Assembly (NCBI GenBank): GCA_029557895.1
Contig: JAKQHT010000016.1
Coordinates: 1-64,000, forward strand
DNA from: Bacteroidota bacterium
Lineage (GTDB): Bacteria > Bacteroidota > Bacteroidia > Flavobacteriales > Flavobacteriaceae
Length of the DNA stretch: 64,000 nt
Direction: 5' to 3'
Shown here one piece after another: positions 51,385-61,251 of the stretch. The translations under genes were made by a program, and so were the position numbers. Numbering within the stretch: position 1 is the stretch's first letter; each line of letters opens with the position of its first letter. Under the pieces are notes generated by a model. That model was not told the origin of the DNA. It did not search any database and worked only from the letters and a program-made list of their open reading frames with translations.

Positions 51385-53217
51385 TTACCCAAAACTCTGC
51401 ATATCTACCAATCGTTTGTAAATACCGTCTTTTGCCATCAAACTGGCATGTGTGCCCTTCTCTGCGATTTCACCTTTTTGCATTACGATGATTTCATCTG
51501 CGTTCTGGATGGTTGATAAGCGGTGGGCAATGACGATAGACGTTCGGTTTTTCATCATGTTCTCCAACGCTACCTGCACATATCGTTCGCTTTCGGTGTC
51601 AAGTGCCGAAGTGGCTTCGTCCAAAATCATGATCGGTGGGTTTTTCAGTACGGCACGGGCAATGCTTAAACGCTGTTTTTGCCCTCCAGAAAGCTTGTTG
51701 CCCGAATCGCCGATATTGGTATCAATGCCTTTGGGCAAATCCTTTACAAATTCCCATGCATTGGCAACTTTTAGTGCATCGACGATTTCGGCATCACTGG
51801 CAGTTTCCTTGCCGATGAGAATGTTGTTCTTGATGGTGTCGTTGAACAATATCGAATCCTGCGTTACCAATCCCATCAGGTTGCGGAGCGAATGTTTGGT
51901 CAGTTCACGTATGTCGGTACCGTCAATTTCGATGCTGCCGCCATTCACATCGTAAAAGCGGGTCACAAGGTTGGCAATGGTACTTTTTCCGCTGCCCGAT
52001 TGCCCAACCAAAGCGATGCTTTTGCCTTTGGGCACAACCATGCTGAAATTTTTAAGGACCATTTCGTCCTCGTAGCTAAAAGCTACATTTTTTAGAGTGA
52101 TGTTGTTTTCAAAAGTTTCTTTTGCGATAGCATCTGGCTTGTCTTCAAGTGGGTTTTGGGCCTCGATGATTTCCAGTACACGTTCTGCAGCGGCATTCCC
52201 CCTTCGAACGCTATAGGATGCCTTGCTTATTTCTTTGGCAGGTGTCAAAATTTGATAGGCCAATGCCATAAAACCGATAAAGGCGCCTCCCGATAACGAT
52301 TTGTCTATCAGTACCATACTGCCGCCGTACCAGAGGAGTACCGCAATGGTCATGATACCAAGAAACTCACTGGTGGGAGAAGCAAGGTTTTGCCTGTGCG
52401 TCAACTGGTTGGAAAACCGAAAGAGGCGTTTTGTGTTGTCGCGGAATTTGCCCATAAAACGTTGCTCGGCATTGAATCCTTTGACGACCTTTAGCCCTGT
52501 GATGGTTTCTTCGAGCGTTGACAACATTTCGCCGTTTTCGCGCTGTACGTTTGAAGAATGTTTTTTCAGCCTTTTGCCTATTGCAGAAATGATGAATCCT
52601 GAAATTGGTATAAAAAGAAACACAAAAATCGTGAGTTTCACGCTGATGAGGAACATGGCCACGATAGCAAAAATGATGGTCAACGGTTCTTTGACGATCA
52701 ATTCCAAAATGGAAAGGAACGATGTCTGCACCTCATTCACATCAGCCGTAACCCTTGAAATGATGTCGCCTTTGCGCTTTTCGGTAAAGAACGCAATGGG
52801 AAGGTGCAGTGTTTTTTCATAGATTTCCTCACGCAGATCTTTCAGAACCCCGTTGCGCAAATAAGTAATGAAATACATCCCAAGGTAATTGAACAGGTTT
52901 TTGAGCAAGAACAATGCTATGATGATAACGATCATGTATGTGAGTGTTGCACTTGGGCCTTCAACTTCAAGTTTATTGGTAACGAAATAGTTGAAAAATT
53001 CAACGATTTTATCCTTTGAAAAATAATCGCTAAAGGTCAAAAAATCAGGCTTGCTGTATTGTTGAGCGGTTTCGTTGAACAGAATATTGATCATCGGCAT
53101 GAGCGATACCATGGCCAAAGTGCCGAACAATGCATAAAAAACATTACAGATGATGTTCAGGAACGCATACCTTTTGTATGGCAGTGCAAACCGAAGGATT
53201 TTTTTGAGGTAATTCAT
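51385..53217 (-). CDS. MsbA-like ABC transporter, fused permease and ATPase
   Basis: 610 aa from ATG 53217, sharing one base with the TGA of the phosphohexomutase (TGATG). N-terminal membrane domain with six helices (YAFLNIICNVFYALFGTLAM; LTYMIVIIIALFLLKNLFNY; and so on). The C-terminal ATPase has ALVGQSGSGKSTIANLV (Walker A), NKLSGGQKQRLSIARAVL (signature), and PIMILDEATSALDTESE (Walker B). The half-transporter would dimerise and export lipid, glycolipid or drug; MsbA-type lipid-A flipping is possible but cannot be proven. Co-translated with the upstream sugar-phosphate mutase. Confidence 0.92.
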   Translation of the reverse strand: MNYLKKILRFALPYKRYAFLNIICNVFYALFGTLAMVSLMPMINILFNETAQQYSKPDFLTFSDYFSKDKIVEFFNYFVTNKLEVEGPSATLTYMIVIIIALFLLKNLFNYLGMYFITYLRNGVLKDLREEIYEKTLHLPIAFFTEKRKGDIISRVTADVNEVQTSFLSILELIVKEPLTIIFAIVAMFLISVKLTIFVFLFIPISGFIISAIGKRLKKHSSNVQRENGEMLSTLEETITGLKVVKGFNAEQRFMGKFRDNTKRLFRFSNQLTHRQNLASPTSEFLGIMTIAVLLWYGGSMVLIDKSLSGGAFIGFMALAYQILTPAKEISKASYSVRRGNAAAERVLEIIEAQNPLEDKPDAIAKETFENNITLKNVAFSYEDEMVLKNFSMVVPKGKSIALVGQSGSGKSTIANLVTRFYDVNGGSIEIDGTDIRELTKHSLRNLMGLVTQDSILFNDTIKNNILIGKETASDAEIVDALKVANAWEFVKDLPKGIDTNIGDSGNKLSGGQKQRLSIARAVLKNPPIMILDEATSALDTESERYVQVALENMMKNRTSIVIAHRLSTIQNADEIIVMQKGEIAEKGTHASLMAKDGIYKRLVDMQSFG

Positions 53218-54947
53218 CAATTGAGCTTCATGTCTTTAACTATAGCATCGATTTTTGATTCCAATTCGGCTTCTGTTTCCCGAAATTTATCAGTTGAGGC
53301 CAAATGCCCGTTGACGCTGATGTAAAACTTGATTTTTGGTTCGGTACCGCTCGGGCGCAGCGCAATTTTGCTGCCATCTTCGGTATAATAGATCAGTACG
53401 TTCGATTTTGGCACATCGATTGTGCTTTCTTTTTTGTGAACCATATCTTTGGCAATGGACAGTTGGTAATCTTCCACTCGGACCACTTTTGATCCGTTGA
53501 TTTCAATTTTAGGGTTTTGCCTTGCTTCGGCCATCATCTGTTTGATTTCTTCAGCGCCTTCTATCCCTTTTTTGGTCATGGAAATCAAACGTTCCTTATA
53601 AAAACCGATTTCAACGTACAATTGGATCAGTTCTTTGTAGAACGAACTACCTTTGGCTTTTGCCTGCGCTGCGATTTCAATGGCAAGCAGGGTAGAGGTC
53701 ACGGCGTCTTTGTCGCGTACAAAGTCGCCAACCATAAAGCCAAAACTCTCTTCGCCTCCACCTATGAAATCCAGTTTGTCGAAATCTCGGATCATCTTTG
53801 CAATCCATTTAAAACCTGTAAGGCCTTCCTTGTAAATTACATCGTAGTGCGATGCAAGCACGGCCATCATTGGGGTCGATACGATAGTGGAGCCTATAAA
53901 TTCAGAACCTTTTAACTTGTTGTTTTGTTTTCGGTATTTTAAAAGGAAATTGGTCATCATGACCATGGTCTGGTTACCATTGAGCAGTACCATTTTGCCA
54001 TCCAAATCTCTGACTGCCACACCAAGTCGGTCGCAATCGGGGTCGGTGCCTATGACGATGTCCGCATTCACTTTATCGGCTAGTTCCAGTGCCAGCTTCA
54101 AGGCTTCGGGTTCTTCGGGGTTTGGCGATTTTACCGTTGGAAAATCACCGTTTGGCTCACGTTGCTCTTCAACGATGTGCACGTTTTTGTAACCGGCACG
54201 CCTTAAGGTTTCCGGTACCGTCGTAATGGACGTTCCGTGGAGCGATGTGAACACGATGTTCAATTGGTCTTTTGCATTTTGGGGCGTGCCAAAGCTGCCG
54301 TTCTTTACGGAAGCATTGATAAAGGCTTCATCGACTTCATTTCCTATAAATGTTATCAAGCTTTCATTGGCATGAAATTTTATTTCGGAATAATCCAAAC
54401 TATTGATTTCGTTTATGATATCCCTGTCTTGTGGCGGTACTAACTGGCCACCGTCCTGCCAATACACTTTGTAGCCATTGTATTCCGGTGGGTTGTGGGA
54501 GGCGGTCAACACGATGCCGCACTGGCAACCCAAATGTTTTACGGTAAAGGAAAGCTCTGGTGTGGGGCGCAGATCTTCAAACAGGTAAACTTGGATGTCA
54601 TTGGCAGAGAAAACATCGGCTACGACTTTTGCCAAGGTCTTGCTGTTGTGCCTGCAGTCATAGGCTATGGCTACTTTTATGGTTTGACCGCGAAAAGATT
54701 TGTGCAGGTAATTGCTCAATCCTTGCGTGTTTTTTCCAAGGGTATATTTATTGATGCGGTTGGTGCCAATGCCCATAATGCCCCGCATACCTCCGGTACC
54801 AAAATCCAAATCTTGGTAAAAACTTTCTTGGATTTCCTTGGGTTGGTGGGCAATGCTGTTTTTGATGGCTGCTTGCGTTTCCTCGTCAAATGCCGGAGTC
54901 AACCATGTGTTGATGCGTTCCAATATTTTGGGATCGATATAAATCAT
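53217..54947 (-). CDS. Phospho-sugar mutase (alpha-D-phosphohexomutase: PGM/PMM type)
   Basis: 576 aa. [20 protein letters not shown] near the N-terminus, active-site phosphoserine Ser150 in [13 protein letters not shown], metal loop [16 protein letters not shown], sugar loop [10 protein letters not shown], and phosphate-binding [13 protein letters not shown] at the end. This is the long bacterial PgcA-like group that interconverts hexose 1- and 6-phosphates. A TATTTTTG promoter element lies at 54968-54975. The operon continues into the ABC exporter. Confidence 0.94.
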   Translation of the reverse strand: MIYIDPKILERINTWLTPAFDEETQAAIKNSIAHQPKEIQESFYQDLDFGTGGMRGIMGIGTNRINKYTLGKNTQGLSNYLHKSFRGQTIKVAIAYDCRHNSKTLAKVVADVFSANDIQVYLFEDLRPTPELSFTVKHLGCQCGIVLTASHNPPEYNGYKVYWQDGGQLVPPQDRDIINEINSLDYSEIKFHANESLITFIGNEVDEAFINASVKNGSFGTPQNAKDQLNIVFTSLHGTSITTVPETLRRAGYKNVHIVEEQREPNGDFPTVKSPNPEEPEALKLALELADKVNADIVIGTDPDCDRLGVAVRDLDGKMVLLNGNQTMVMMTNFLLKYRKQNNKLKGSEFIGSTIVSTPMMAVLASHYDVIYKEGLTGFKWIAKMIRDFDKLDFIGGGEESFGFMVGDFVRDKDAVTSTLLAIEIAAQAKAKGSSFYKELIQLYVEIGFYKERLISMTKKGIEGAEEIKQMMAEARQNPKIEINGSKVVRVEDYQLSIAKDMVHKKESTIDVPKSNVLIYYTEDGSKIALRPSGTEPKIKFYISVNGHLASTDKFRETEAELESKIDAIVKDMKLN

Positions 54948-55028
54948 AGTTTTATAAATTTATGATACAAAAATAAACAATCTAATAGGATGATTGGGGG
55001 CGAGCCGTACAATTTGGTGGTATTAGTG

Positions 55029-55976
55029 TCAAAAATTACGTGTTTCTTTTACCGAATACCGCTTTTTGTCCTCTCTGTTGCGCAAGATAAGCTCTCCAAG
55101 AAAACCTGCAATGAAAAATTGCGTACCAATGATCATGGTGGCAAGTGCAATGTAAAATTGCGGTCGGTCGGTTATCAAACGACCGGTAGTATTGAGTAAG
55201 AGCTTGTCGATGCCCAGATATACCGTAAACAAAAAACCAATGATGAACATGATAACACCAAGGGCTCCAAACAAGTGCATGGGTCTTTTTCCAAAACGTG
55301 AAATGAACCAAATGGTCAATAGGTCAAGAAATCCGTGGATGAAACGATCCGCCCCAAATTTGGTTTTTCCATATTTTCGTGCTTGGTGGATAACTGTTTT
55401 TTCGGTGATGTTGCCAAAACCAGCGTTTTTTGCCAGTACGGGAATGTAACGGTGCATTTCTCCGTGAACGTCAATGTTTTTTACAACGGCATTGGCGTAG
55501 GCTTTTAAGCCACAGTTGAAATCGTGGAGTTTGACCCCTGATGTTTTTCTTGCTGCCCAGTTGAACAATTTTGACGGCAGGTTTTTTGTCAGTAGAGCAT
55601 CGTAGCGTTTTTTCTTCCAGCCCGAAACGAGATCTTGGTTGTCCTGTACTACCATTCGGTAGAGTTCCGGTATTTCTTCGGGACTGTCCTGAAGGTCGGC
55701 ATCCATGGTGATGACGACATTGCCCATGGCTTTTTCAAAACCGGCGTGCAATGCTTGTGATTTTCCGTAATTCCTGAAAAAGCGAACGCCTTTTACGTTG
55801 GGGTTTGCTTGAGATAATTGGGAGATGGTTTCCCAAGAACCGTCGGTGCTGCCATCGTCTATAAAAATGATTTCATACGAAAAACGATTGGATTGCATGA
55901 CGTTTACAATCCAATCGTGAAGCTCTGCAAGAGACTCGTTTTCGTTAAGTAGTGGTATGACTACTGATAAATCCAT
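55029..55976 (-). CDS. Family 2 glycosyltransferase with C-terminal membrane anchor
   Basis: 315 aa. GT-A domain: DLSVVIPLLNENESLAELHDW, IIFIDDGSTDGSWETI, VKGVRFFRNYGKSQALHAGF, TMDADLQDSPEEIPEL (DxD). Two membrane helices follow (LFGALGVIMFIIGFLFTVYL and FYIALATMIIGTQFFIAGF). This is the DPM1/GtrB-like group that moves sugars from nucleotide donors to lipid carriers at the inner membrane. It is followed upstream by a DUF4199 gene 45 bp away, a pairing common in Bacteroidota. ATG at 55976. Confidence 0.93.
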   Translation of the reverse strand: MDLSVVIPLLNENESLAELHDWIVNVMQSNRFSYEIIFIDDGSTDGSWETISQLSQANPNVKGVRFFRNYGKSQALHAGFEKAMGNVVITMDADLQDSPEEIPELYRMVVQDNQDLVSGWKKKRYDALLTKNLPSKLFNWAARKTSGVKLHDFNCGLKAYANAVVKNIDVHGEMHRYIPVLAKNAGFGNITEKTVIHQARKYGKTKFGADRFIHGFLDLLTIWFISRFGKRPMHLFGALGVIMFIIGFLFTVYLGIDKLLLNTTGRLITDRPQFYIALATMIIGTQFFIAGFLGELILRNREDKKRYSVKETRNF

Positions 55977-56020
55977 CAGGGTGACTTCTGAAAATGGGTT
56001 TTCAAAAATACTGAAATTAT

Positions 56021-56548
56021 TTAAGCGTGGTTGTTTTCCTTTTTCATGACCAGGCCTGATATCAATGAAATTATCAAACCAAAGAACAAAGAGCCAATGA
56101 TACCAAAAGCAACAGATATCCAGGGAGAGGAGAATTTTTTGCCCATTTCCATGGCCATGTCTATTTGCTCCTGTGTCATATTTGGATTTTGCTCCATCAT
56201 TTTTTCATATTGTAGGTTCATAATTTGATCCATATAATCCGGCTCGATATAATTCATGAATATCAGTTGGTAAGCGATGCCAATTATACCGGAAATCAAG
56301 GCAATGCCTATCCCGATTTTGATGGCTTGGCCAAGATTTAAAAAACCACCGTTGGCTTTTTTGAATTGGCTGATGCCCATAACTATGACTATAACCGTGA
56401 GTAAAAAGCTTAAGATGCCCATAAGCGAGCTTTTTTCCAGGTGTAAGTTCATTACATAAAAAATGACGCTCAATGCAATACTGAACAGTCCCAACAACAC
56501 ACCATTGGTTAAAATGAATTTCCGTGTTTGGAGTATTTGATTTTCCAT
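56021..56548 (-). CDS. DUF4199 membrane protein
   Basis: 175 aa with four hydrophobic helices (FILTNGVLLGLFSIALSVIF; LMGILSFLLTVIVIVMGISQ; IKIGIGIALISGIIGIAYQL; WISVAFGIIGSLFFGLIISL) and FKKANGGFLNLGQAIKIG, the DUF4199 mark. Function unknown. It precedes the GT2 gene and has a promoter at 56594-56627. ATG at 56548. Confidence 0.88.
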   Translation of the reverse strand: MENQILQTRKFILTNGVLLGLFSIALSVIFYVMNLHLEKSSLMGILSFLLTVIVIVMGISQFKKANGGFLNLGQAIKIGIGIALISGIIGIAYQLIFMNYIEPDYMDQIMNLQYEKMMEQNPNMTQEQIDMAMEMGKKFSSPWISVAFGIIGSLFFGLIISLISGLVMKKENNHA

Positions 56549-56593
56549 AATAGCTGTTTTGATTAGTGGTTAAAATATACGTTTGTTAGTACC

Positions 56594-56627
56594 CAAAGAT
56601 ACCAAAACGTTACAAGTTTTTGCCCAA
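56594..56627 (-). promoter_or_regulatory. Promoter of DUF4199-GT2
   Basis: Read leftward: TTG (56627-56625), 23-base spacer, TATCTTTG (56601-56594). Lies 46 bp before the DUF4199 ATG and back to back with the rpmE2 promoter. Confidence 0.55.
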
Positions 56628-56662
56628 GTTGCCCAAAACTTTAAAAATTAAAATCAAAACAC

Positions 56663-56692
56663 TTGCGGAAATACAAAAAAAGCGTAAATTTG
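56663..56692 (+). promoter_or_regulatory. Promoter of rpmE2
   Basis: TTG (56663-56665), 19-base spacer, TAAATTTG (56685-56692): an ideal Bacteroidota promoter, about 38 bp before the L31 start codon. Confidence 0.85.
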
Positions 56693-56730
56693 CACTTCCA
56701 AAAATGAAACGATTTTAAAGCATTAAAGAG

Positions 56731-56982
56731 ATGAAAAAAGGTATACATCCAGAGAATTACCGACTTGTAGCGTTTAAGGACATGTCCAATGACGATGTGT
56801 TCATCACAAAATCTACAGCCGTAACCAATGAAACGATTGAAGTGGATGGCGTTGAGTACCCGGTGGTAAAGATGGAGATTTCAAGAACGTCTCACCCTTA
56901 TTACACAGGTAAATCAAAATTGGTTGACACGGCTGGACGTATCGACAAGTTCAAGAACAAGTACGCCAAGTTCCAAAAGTAA
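56731..56982 (+). CDS. rpmE2: 50S ribosomal protein L31, type B
   Basis: 83 aa. MKKGIHPENYRLVAFKDMSN, TVGGVE-like VDGVEYPVVKMEISRTSHPYYTGK and GRIDKFKNKYAKF are the L31 type B pattern. There are no cysteines, so it is the zinc-independent form, used under zinc limitation in some bacteria, though many Bacteroidota have only this one. Ideal promoter upstream and strong terminator downstream. Confidence 0.96.
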   Translation: MKKGIHPENYRLVAFKDMSNDDVFITKSTAVTNETIEVDGVEYPVVKMEISRTSHPYYTGKSKLVDTAGRIDKFKNKYAKFQK

Positions 56983-57008
56983 TTTGGGCAGACACTATTT
57001 TATACCAA

Positions 57009-57038
57009 AACCTTCGGAATTTTTCCGGAGGTTTTTTT
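57009..57038 (+). terminator. Terminator of rpmE2
   Basis: AACCTTCGGAA TTT TTCCGGAGGTT, 11-pair stem with one G-U, followed by a T-run of seven. Confidence 0.92.
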
Positions 57039-57116
57039 GTTTTATGTAATTGACCTAAATTTGTTTTCGGCTTTTGGTAGCAAACCATGCCAATATTTCA
57101 CCATTATCTTTAAAAA

Positions 57117-58292
57117 ATGAACTATATTCTATTCGACGGACCGTTTCGCAACAATCTTTTGCCATTTACCTTTACAAGGCCCGTTGCGGATATCAGGGTT
57201 GGCATCCTGACCATTCGTGAAAAATGGGAGACCTATTTGGGCTACACCACCACGACCATAACAGAAGAATACCTGTCGGACAAATATCCAATGGTTGAAA
57301 TGGACGAAAATATAATGATTAACGCATCGTATCTTCCCAATGCCGAACTGGTGGAATTAGTGAAGAATCTTGAGGAAAACCAAGCTGTTTTCAAAAACGA
57401 AGACGTGATAGCTTTCTTTGCCAAAAGTGTACAGGACGATATTGATTTTGATAATTTTGATATTGTTGAATATGAAGGCGATGCACTGAAAATTGAACAT
57501 ACTTGGGATATTTTCATGAAAAATGGGCAAGCTATCGAAGATGATTTCGAATTGCTTACCAATGGCAGGCGTTCGCAACCCATTCCGGCGGGAAACAATG
57601 TGATTGCTGCCCATAATATATTTATTGAAGAAGGAGCAAAAATGGATTTTGTGACGTTAAATGCCACTAACGGCCCAATATATATAGGTAAGGATTCGGA
57701 AATTATGGAAGGCAGTATCATACGTGGCCCATTTGCACTTTGCGACCACGCCGTGGTAAAACTTGGTGCTAAAATATATGGCCCGACAACCATCGGTCCG
57801 CATTGCAGGGTGGGTGGCGAAGTCAACAATTCTGTGATGTTTTCGTACTCAAACAAGGGTCACGACGGGTTTTTGGGCAATTCGGTATTGGGAGAATGGT
57901 GCAACCTTGGCGCCGATACCAACAACTCCAACCTCAAGAACAATTATGCTGAAGTAAGGCTTTGGGACTATGGCACAGAGAGCTTTGTCAGAACAGGCTT
58001 GCAATTTTGCGGCCTTATGATGGGCGATCACAGCAAATGCGGTATCAACACGATGTTTAACACCGGAACCGTGGTTGGTGTCAGTGCCAATATTTTCGGG
58101 AGCGGTTTCCCCCGTAATTTTGTGCCAAGCTTTAGTTGGGGTGGCAGTGCGGGATTTACCACTTACCTTACCCAAAAAGCCTTTGAAGTGGCAGAAGTAG
58201 TTATGTCCAGAAGGGATGTACTGCTTTCGGATTATGACAAGGCCATTTTGGAACATGTTTTTGAAGCCACAAAAAAATACAGAAGAAATTGA
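57117..58292 (+). CDS. GlmU-like sugar nucleotidyltransferase with left-handed beta-helix
   Basis: 391 aa. MNYILFDGPFRNNLLPFTFTRPVADIRVGILTI is the start of the Bacteroidota GlmU-family protein. The first half is a reduced nucleotidyltransferase domain; from about residue 180 hexapeptide repeats follow (AKMDFVTLNATNGPIYIGKDSE, GSIIRGPFALCDHAVVKLGAK, YGPTTIGPHCRVGG). Presumed to make or modify a UDP-sugar for cell wall or surface polymer. The N-terminal domain lacks the classic GxGTRM loop, so uridylyltransferase activity is uncertain. TAAATTTG -7 element at 57056-57063. ATG at 57117. Confidence 0.85.
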   Translation: MNYILFDGPFRNNLLPFTFTRPVADIRVGILTIREKWETYLGYTTTTITEEYLSDKYPMVEMDENIMINASYLPNAELVELVKNLEENQAVFKNEDVIAFFAKSVQDDIDFDNFDIVEYEGDALKIEHTWDIFMKNGQAIEDDFELLTNGRRSQPIPAGNNVIAAHNIFIEEGAKMDFVTLNATNGPIYIGKDSEIMEGSIIRGPFALCDHAVVKLGAKIYGPTTIGPHCRVGGEVNNSVMFSYSNKGHDGFLGNSVLGEWCNLGADTNNSNLKNNYAEVRLWDYGTESFVRTGLQFCGLMMGDHSKCGINTMFNTGTVVGVSANIFGSGFPRNFVPSFSWGGSAGFTTYLTQKAFEVAEVVMSRRDVLLSDYDKAILEHVFEATKKYRRN

Positions 58293-58501
58293 GGGTTCAC
58301 GATTTGATGTCTATGATATGGCATTTTAAGTTTTATTAAATGTAAGGACTGCATTGTACAATATTTCATTAATCCATTTGCCTTCTTATTTATACAATGT
58401 TACTACCATACTCGGCATCATTTTTTTGATTTTAAAAGTAAAGACTTTTTTCGTCTTGCTGAAAAATTTAATAAAACAATTGTTTGTTTGCTATATTGGG
58501 C
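58293..58501. other. Gene-free spacer
   Basis: About 210 bp of AT-rich sequence between the GlmU-like gene and the small membrane protein. No promoter match, RNA or repeat recognised. Confidence 0.4.
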
Positions 58502-58738
58502 ATGCTCATGTACTATGTTGGCACGTTTGTTGGAAGAGTGGTCAGCGGTATTTTGGATGTATTGCCGGGTATTGGCTTTGGCTGGAACAGCAATTGGGCC
58601 CTTGGCCTGGTAGCGATTCCCTTTGGGATTGCTTCAGTTTATCTGTTCCATAATATTTTAAAGAAACAATGTAAAAAACCATGTGTAGCTCTGGAAGATG
58701 AAATCCATTGCATTGAAAATCAAATTAAAAAAACTTGA
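58502..58738 (+). CDS. Small two-helix membrane protein, unknown
   Basis: 78 aa from ATG 58502 (a TTG at 58484 would add six residues). Two hydrophobic segments: MLMYYVGTFVGRVVSGILDV and WALGLVAIPFGIASVYLFHN, then a cysteine-bearing tail KKQCKKPCVALEDEIHC. No family recognised. The stop lies five bases before the ATG of the PD40 gene, so the two are linked in expression. It could be a real small membrane protein or a fragment of a longer gene; start choice is uncertain. Confidence 0.5.
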   Translation: MLMYYVGTFVGRVVSGILDVLPGIGFGWNSNWALGLVAIPFGIASVYLFHNILKKQCKKPCVALEDEIHCIENQIKKT

Positions 58739-58743
58739 AAATC

Positions 58744-59658
58744 ATGAAACACCAAATCGTCGCCTACCTATTATTGTTAATTTCGAACATTGTCTTTGCC
58801 CAAAGGGTGAAATATGACATCAAAAACTTAAAGTTGAATGATGACAAAAGCCAGTATGGGCTAATTTATCACAATGACAACAAAGTTTATTTTACGGCCT
58901 ATACCGTCAATGATTTTGGTTCGGTGCAACGCAACAGGGATGGGATATATATCTTTGGTCTGTATGAAGGCGAAACCACTGCCGATGGAGAGGTCATCAA
59001 TGTGAAGCGGTTCAAGACTGCCGACAATTTTGTTTTCAATTGTTCAAATGCATCTTTTAGTCCCGATGGTAGGTATATGTACATCACCACCAATGACCTT
59101 AAACGAGGCGAGGTTTACAAGACCAATGAGAAAACCCGTAACCTTCGCATTGAACGTGGCGAGTTTGTTGAAGGGAAAGGTTGGACCAATTTTAAGCCCC
59201 TGCCGTTCTGCGATGAAAGGTACTCATATGGGCATCCTGCCGTGAGCCCTGATGGTACCACATTGTATTTTGTGGCAAATATCCCCACAGCCAAAGGACC
59301 TACTGATATTTTCAAGGTGGCCATACAAGGCGATAACGAGTATGGTAAACCGGAAAATTTGGGAATATTGATTAATTCACCTCGTAAAGAAATGTATCCG
59401 TTCATGAGTAAGGACAACGTGCTTTATTACGCTTCCGATAAACATGGCGGAATTGGCGGTTTGGATATATACAGTAGCCAATTGGGCGAAGATGGTAAAT
59501 TTGGCCCGCCAAAGCGCTTGCCGGCTCCTATTAACAGCAGACAGGACGATTTTGGTTACATACTCAATGATGATGGTACTGAAGGTTATTTTTCATCCAA
59601 TAGGGCTGGAGGAAAAGGCGATGACGACATCTATTTCTTTAGAATATTGAAGGAATGA
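58744..59658 (+). CDS. Exported PD40 (WD40-like) beta-propeller protein
   Basis: 304 aa from ATG 58744. Signal peptide IVAYLLLLISNIVFAQ. Repeated propeller blades: NASFSPDGRYMYITTND, HPAVSPDGTTLYFVAN, YPFMSKDNVLYYASDKHGG and DDFGYILNDDGTEGYFSSNR. These PD40 repeats occur in periplasmic or surface proteins of Bacteroidota, often joined to an OmpA domain, which is absent here. Likely a binding or scaffold protein in the periplasm. It ends one base before the convergent peptide-binding gene stop. Confidence 0.85.
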   Translation: MKHQIVAYLLLLISNIVFAQRVKYDIKNLKLNDDKSQYGLIYHNDNKVYFTAYTVNDFGSVQRNRDGIYIFGLYEGETTADGEVINVKRFKTADNFVFNCSNASFSPDGRYMYITTNDLKRGEVYKTNEKTRNLRIERGEFVEGKGWTNFKPLPFCDERYSYGHPAVSPDGTTLYFVANIPTAKGPTDIFKVAIQGDNEYGKPENLGILINSPRKEMYPFMSKDNVLYYASDKHGGIGGLDIYSSQLGEDGKFGPPKRLPAPINSRQDDFGYILNDDGTEGYFSSNRAGGKGDDDIYFFRILKE

Positions 59659-61251
59659 TCACTTTTTTTTGACACGTTTCAAATCCAATAGATTGGTTGG
59701 ATTGATGCCCAATCCACTTACGTTTTTCCGGGTAAACCGTATAACTTCGTCGTAAAACATTACTACAACGGGTGTTTTTTTCATAACCAAAGAATCCATT
59801 TTTGAGTACAGTGTAGCCCTGTCTTCGGGATTGGTGACGGTGAATGCCTGTTCGTAGAGTGCGTCAAAAGTGTCGTCCTTAAAATGCGAATAATTGGGGC
59901 CGTTAGGTGCGAAATTTTTGCTGTAATATAAAGAAAGATAATTTTCGGCATCGGGGTAATCGGCTATCCAGCTGGCCCTGAACATATCGAGTTTTCCGTT
60001 GGCTTTGGCATCTTTTAGCGTTGCGGCTGGGACAACATCCACTTTGACGTCGAGTCCGGTTTTTTGGATTTCACGTTGGATATATTCGCAAAAACTCAAA
60101 TAGTTGCTGGTAGTGGTGATCGTGATTTGTGGATTTTTAATACCGGTTTCCTTTTTGAATTGTGCTACAAGGTTTTTAGCGGTTTCTGGTTGGTATTCAA
60201 AACCATTGCTTTCGTTGTAGCCGGGTAATCCTTTGGGTATAAAACCACCTTTTGCCGGAATGCCAACGCCGTTACGAAGGTAAATCATCATTTTACTTCT
60301 GTCAAAGCCATAGTTCACAGCTTTACGAATCATTTCAGATTGTATTTCAGGGACTTCAGAGTCCAAGTAAAAAGCTAAGTATTCGGTGTTGAGGTATGGC
60401 CCTCGAATCATGTTGACATCATTTTCATAATTGCTCCGTAACGCTCCGTCAGCTGTCAGGATTTCATCTTTGTACGAGGCGTCCAATCCCGATACAAAAT
60501 CAATATTGCCTTGTGCAAACTGCAAAAATTCGCTTTGTTTGTCGGGTAAAAAAGTTATTGCAATTGCTTCGAGGTAAGGTAGTGGCCCATTTTTTTCATC
60601 GCGTTCAAAATAATCGGGATTTCGTCTGAACACCAATTTTAAATTTTCTTCCCAGCGTTTTAGTTGAAATGGCCCCGTACCAATGGGATTAGAACGGAAA
60701 TCAGACCCATAATGTGCCACGATTTCTTTAGGGACCACGCTGCAGTATTTCATGGTCAGCAATCCCAAAAACGCCGGAAATGGCTGTTTCAAAGTAATTT
60801 CAAAAACGGTATCGTTAACGGTTTTAAAGTGGTCAACTTTGCTCAACACCCAGCTTCCGGGCGATGCCACTTGTTTGTCTGACAAGCGGTTGAGGCTATA
60901 TTCAAAATCTGATGCGGTGACTGTTCTGGTGGAATCGTTCCCAAAGAGTTGGTGTTTGTGAAACCAGACATCGTTCCGCAACGTGAACGAGTAGGTAAGG
61001 GCATCGTCTGAAATCGTCCAATGTTTTGCAATGGCAGGCTGCACGGTCATTTGCTCGTCCATTTGCACCAAGCCATTGAAAAGTTGGTTGGTAGCCCAGA
61101 TATCTGCCAAATCTTTGGAAAACGCCGGGTCTAAAGAACCGATGTTTTTATGCTCGTTATATCGGAAAACATCCGATTTATTGTCGACTTTTGGATTGCA
61201 GCCGAATAAAAAACAGGCAGTAATTAGGAACCATTTTAGTGAATTTATCAT
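59659..61251 (-). CDS. Peptide/nickel-type ABC substrate-binding lipoprotein (SBP family 5)
   Basis: 530 aa. Lipobox LFGC at about residues 15-18 after ITACFLFGCN marks a lipoprotein. SBP_bac_5 pattern: GSLDPAFSKDLADIWATNQLFNGLVQMDEQ, WTISDDALTYSFTLRNDVWFHKHQLFG, RSNPIGTGPFQLKRWEENLKL (here FRSNPIGTGPF), and ILRKAVNYGFDR-like MIRKAVNYGFDRSKMMIY. It would capture oligopeptides for an importer, but no permease or ATPase genes are beside it, which is unusual. Alternatively it serves a transporter elsewhere. ATG at 61251. Confidence 0.9.
   Translation of the reverse strand: MINSLKWFLITACFLFGCNPKVDNKSDVFRYNEHKNIGSLDPAFSKDLADIWATNQLFNGLVQMDEQMTVQPAIAKHWTISDDALTYSFTLRNDVWFHKHQLFGNDSTRTVTASDFEYSLNRLSDKQVASPGSWVLSKVDHFKTVNDTVFEITLKQPFPAFLGLLTMKYCSVVPKEIVAHYGSDFRSNPIGTGPFQLKRWEENLKLVFRRNPDYFERDEKNGPLPYLEAIAITFLPDKQSEFLQFAQGNIDFVSGLDASYKDEILTADGALRSNYENDVNMIRGPYLNTEYLAFYLDSEVPEIQSEMIRKAVNYGFDRSKMMIYLRNGVGIPAKGGFIPKGLPGYNESNGFEYQPETAKNLVAQFKKETGIKNPQITITTTSNYLSFCEYIQREIQKTGLDVKVDVVPAATLKDAKANGKLDMFRASWIADYPDAENYLSLYYSKNFAPNGPNYSHFKDDTFDALYEQAFTVTNPEDRATLYSKMDSLVMKKTPVVVMFYDEVIRFTRKNVSGLGINPTNLLDLKRVKKK

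Noticed and set aside
58354..58738. Frameshifted longer version of the 78-aa membrane gene
   Set aside because: The upstream frame (58354-58653) reads a low-complexity hydrophobic stretch, then cysteine-rich out-of-frame translation of the same DNA; no evidence that the two were one gene.
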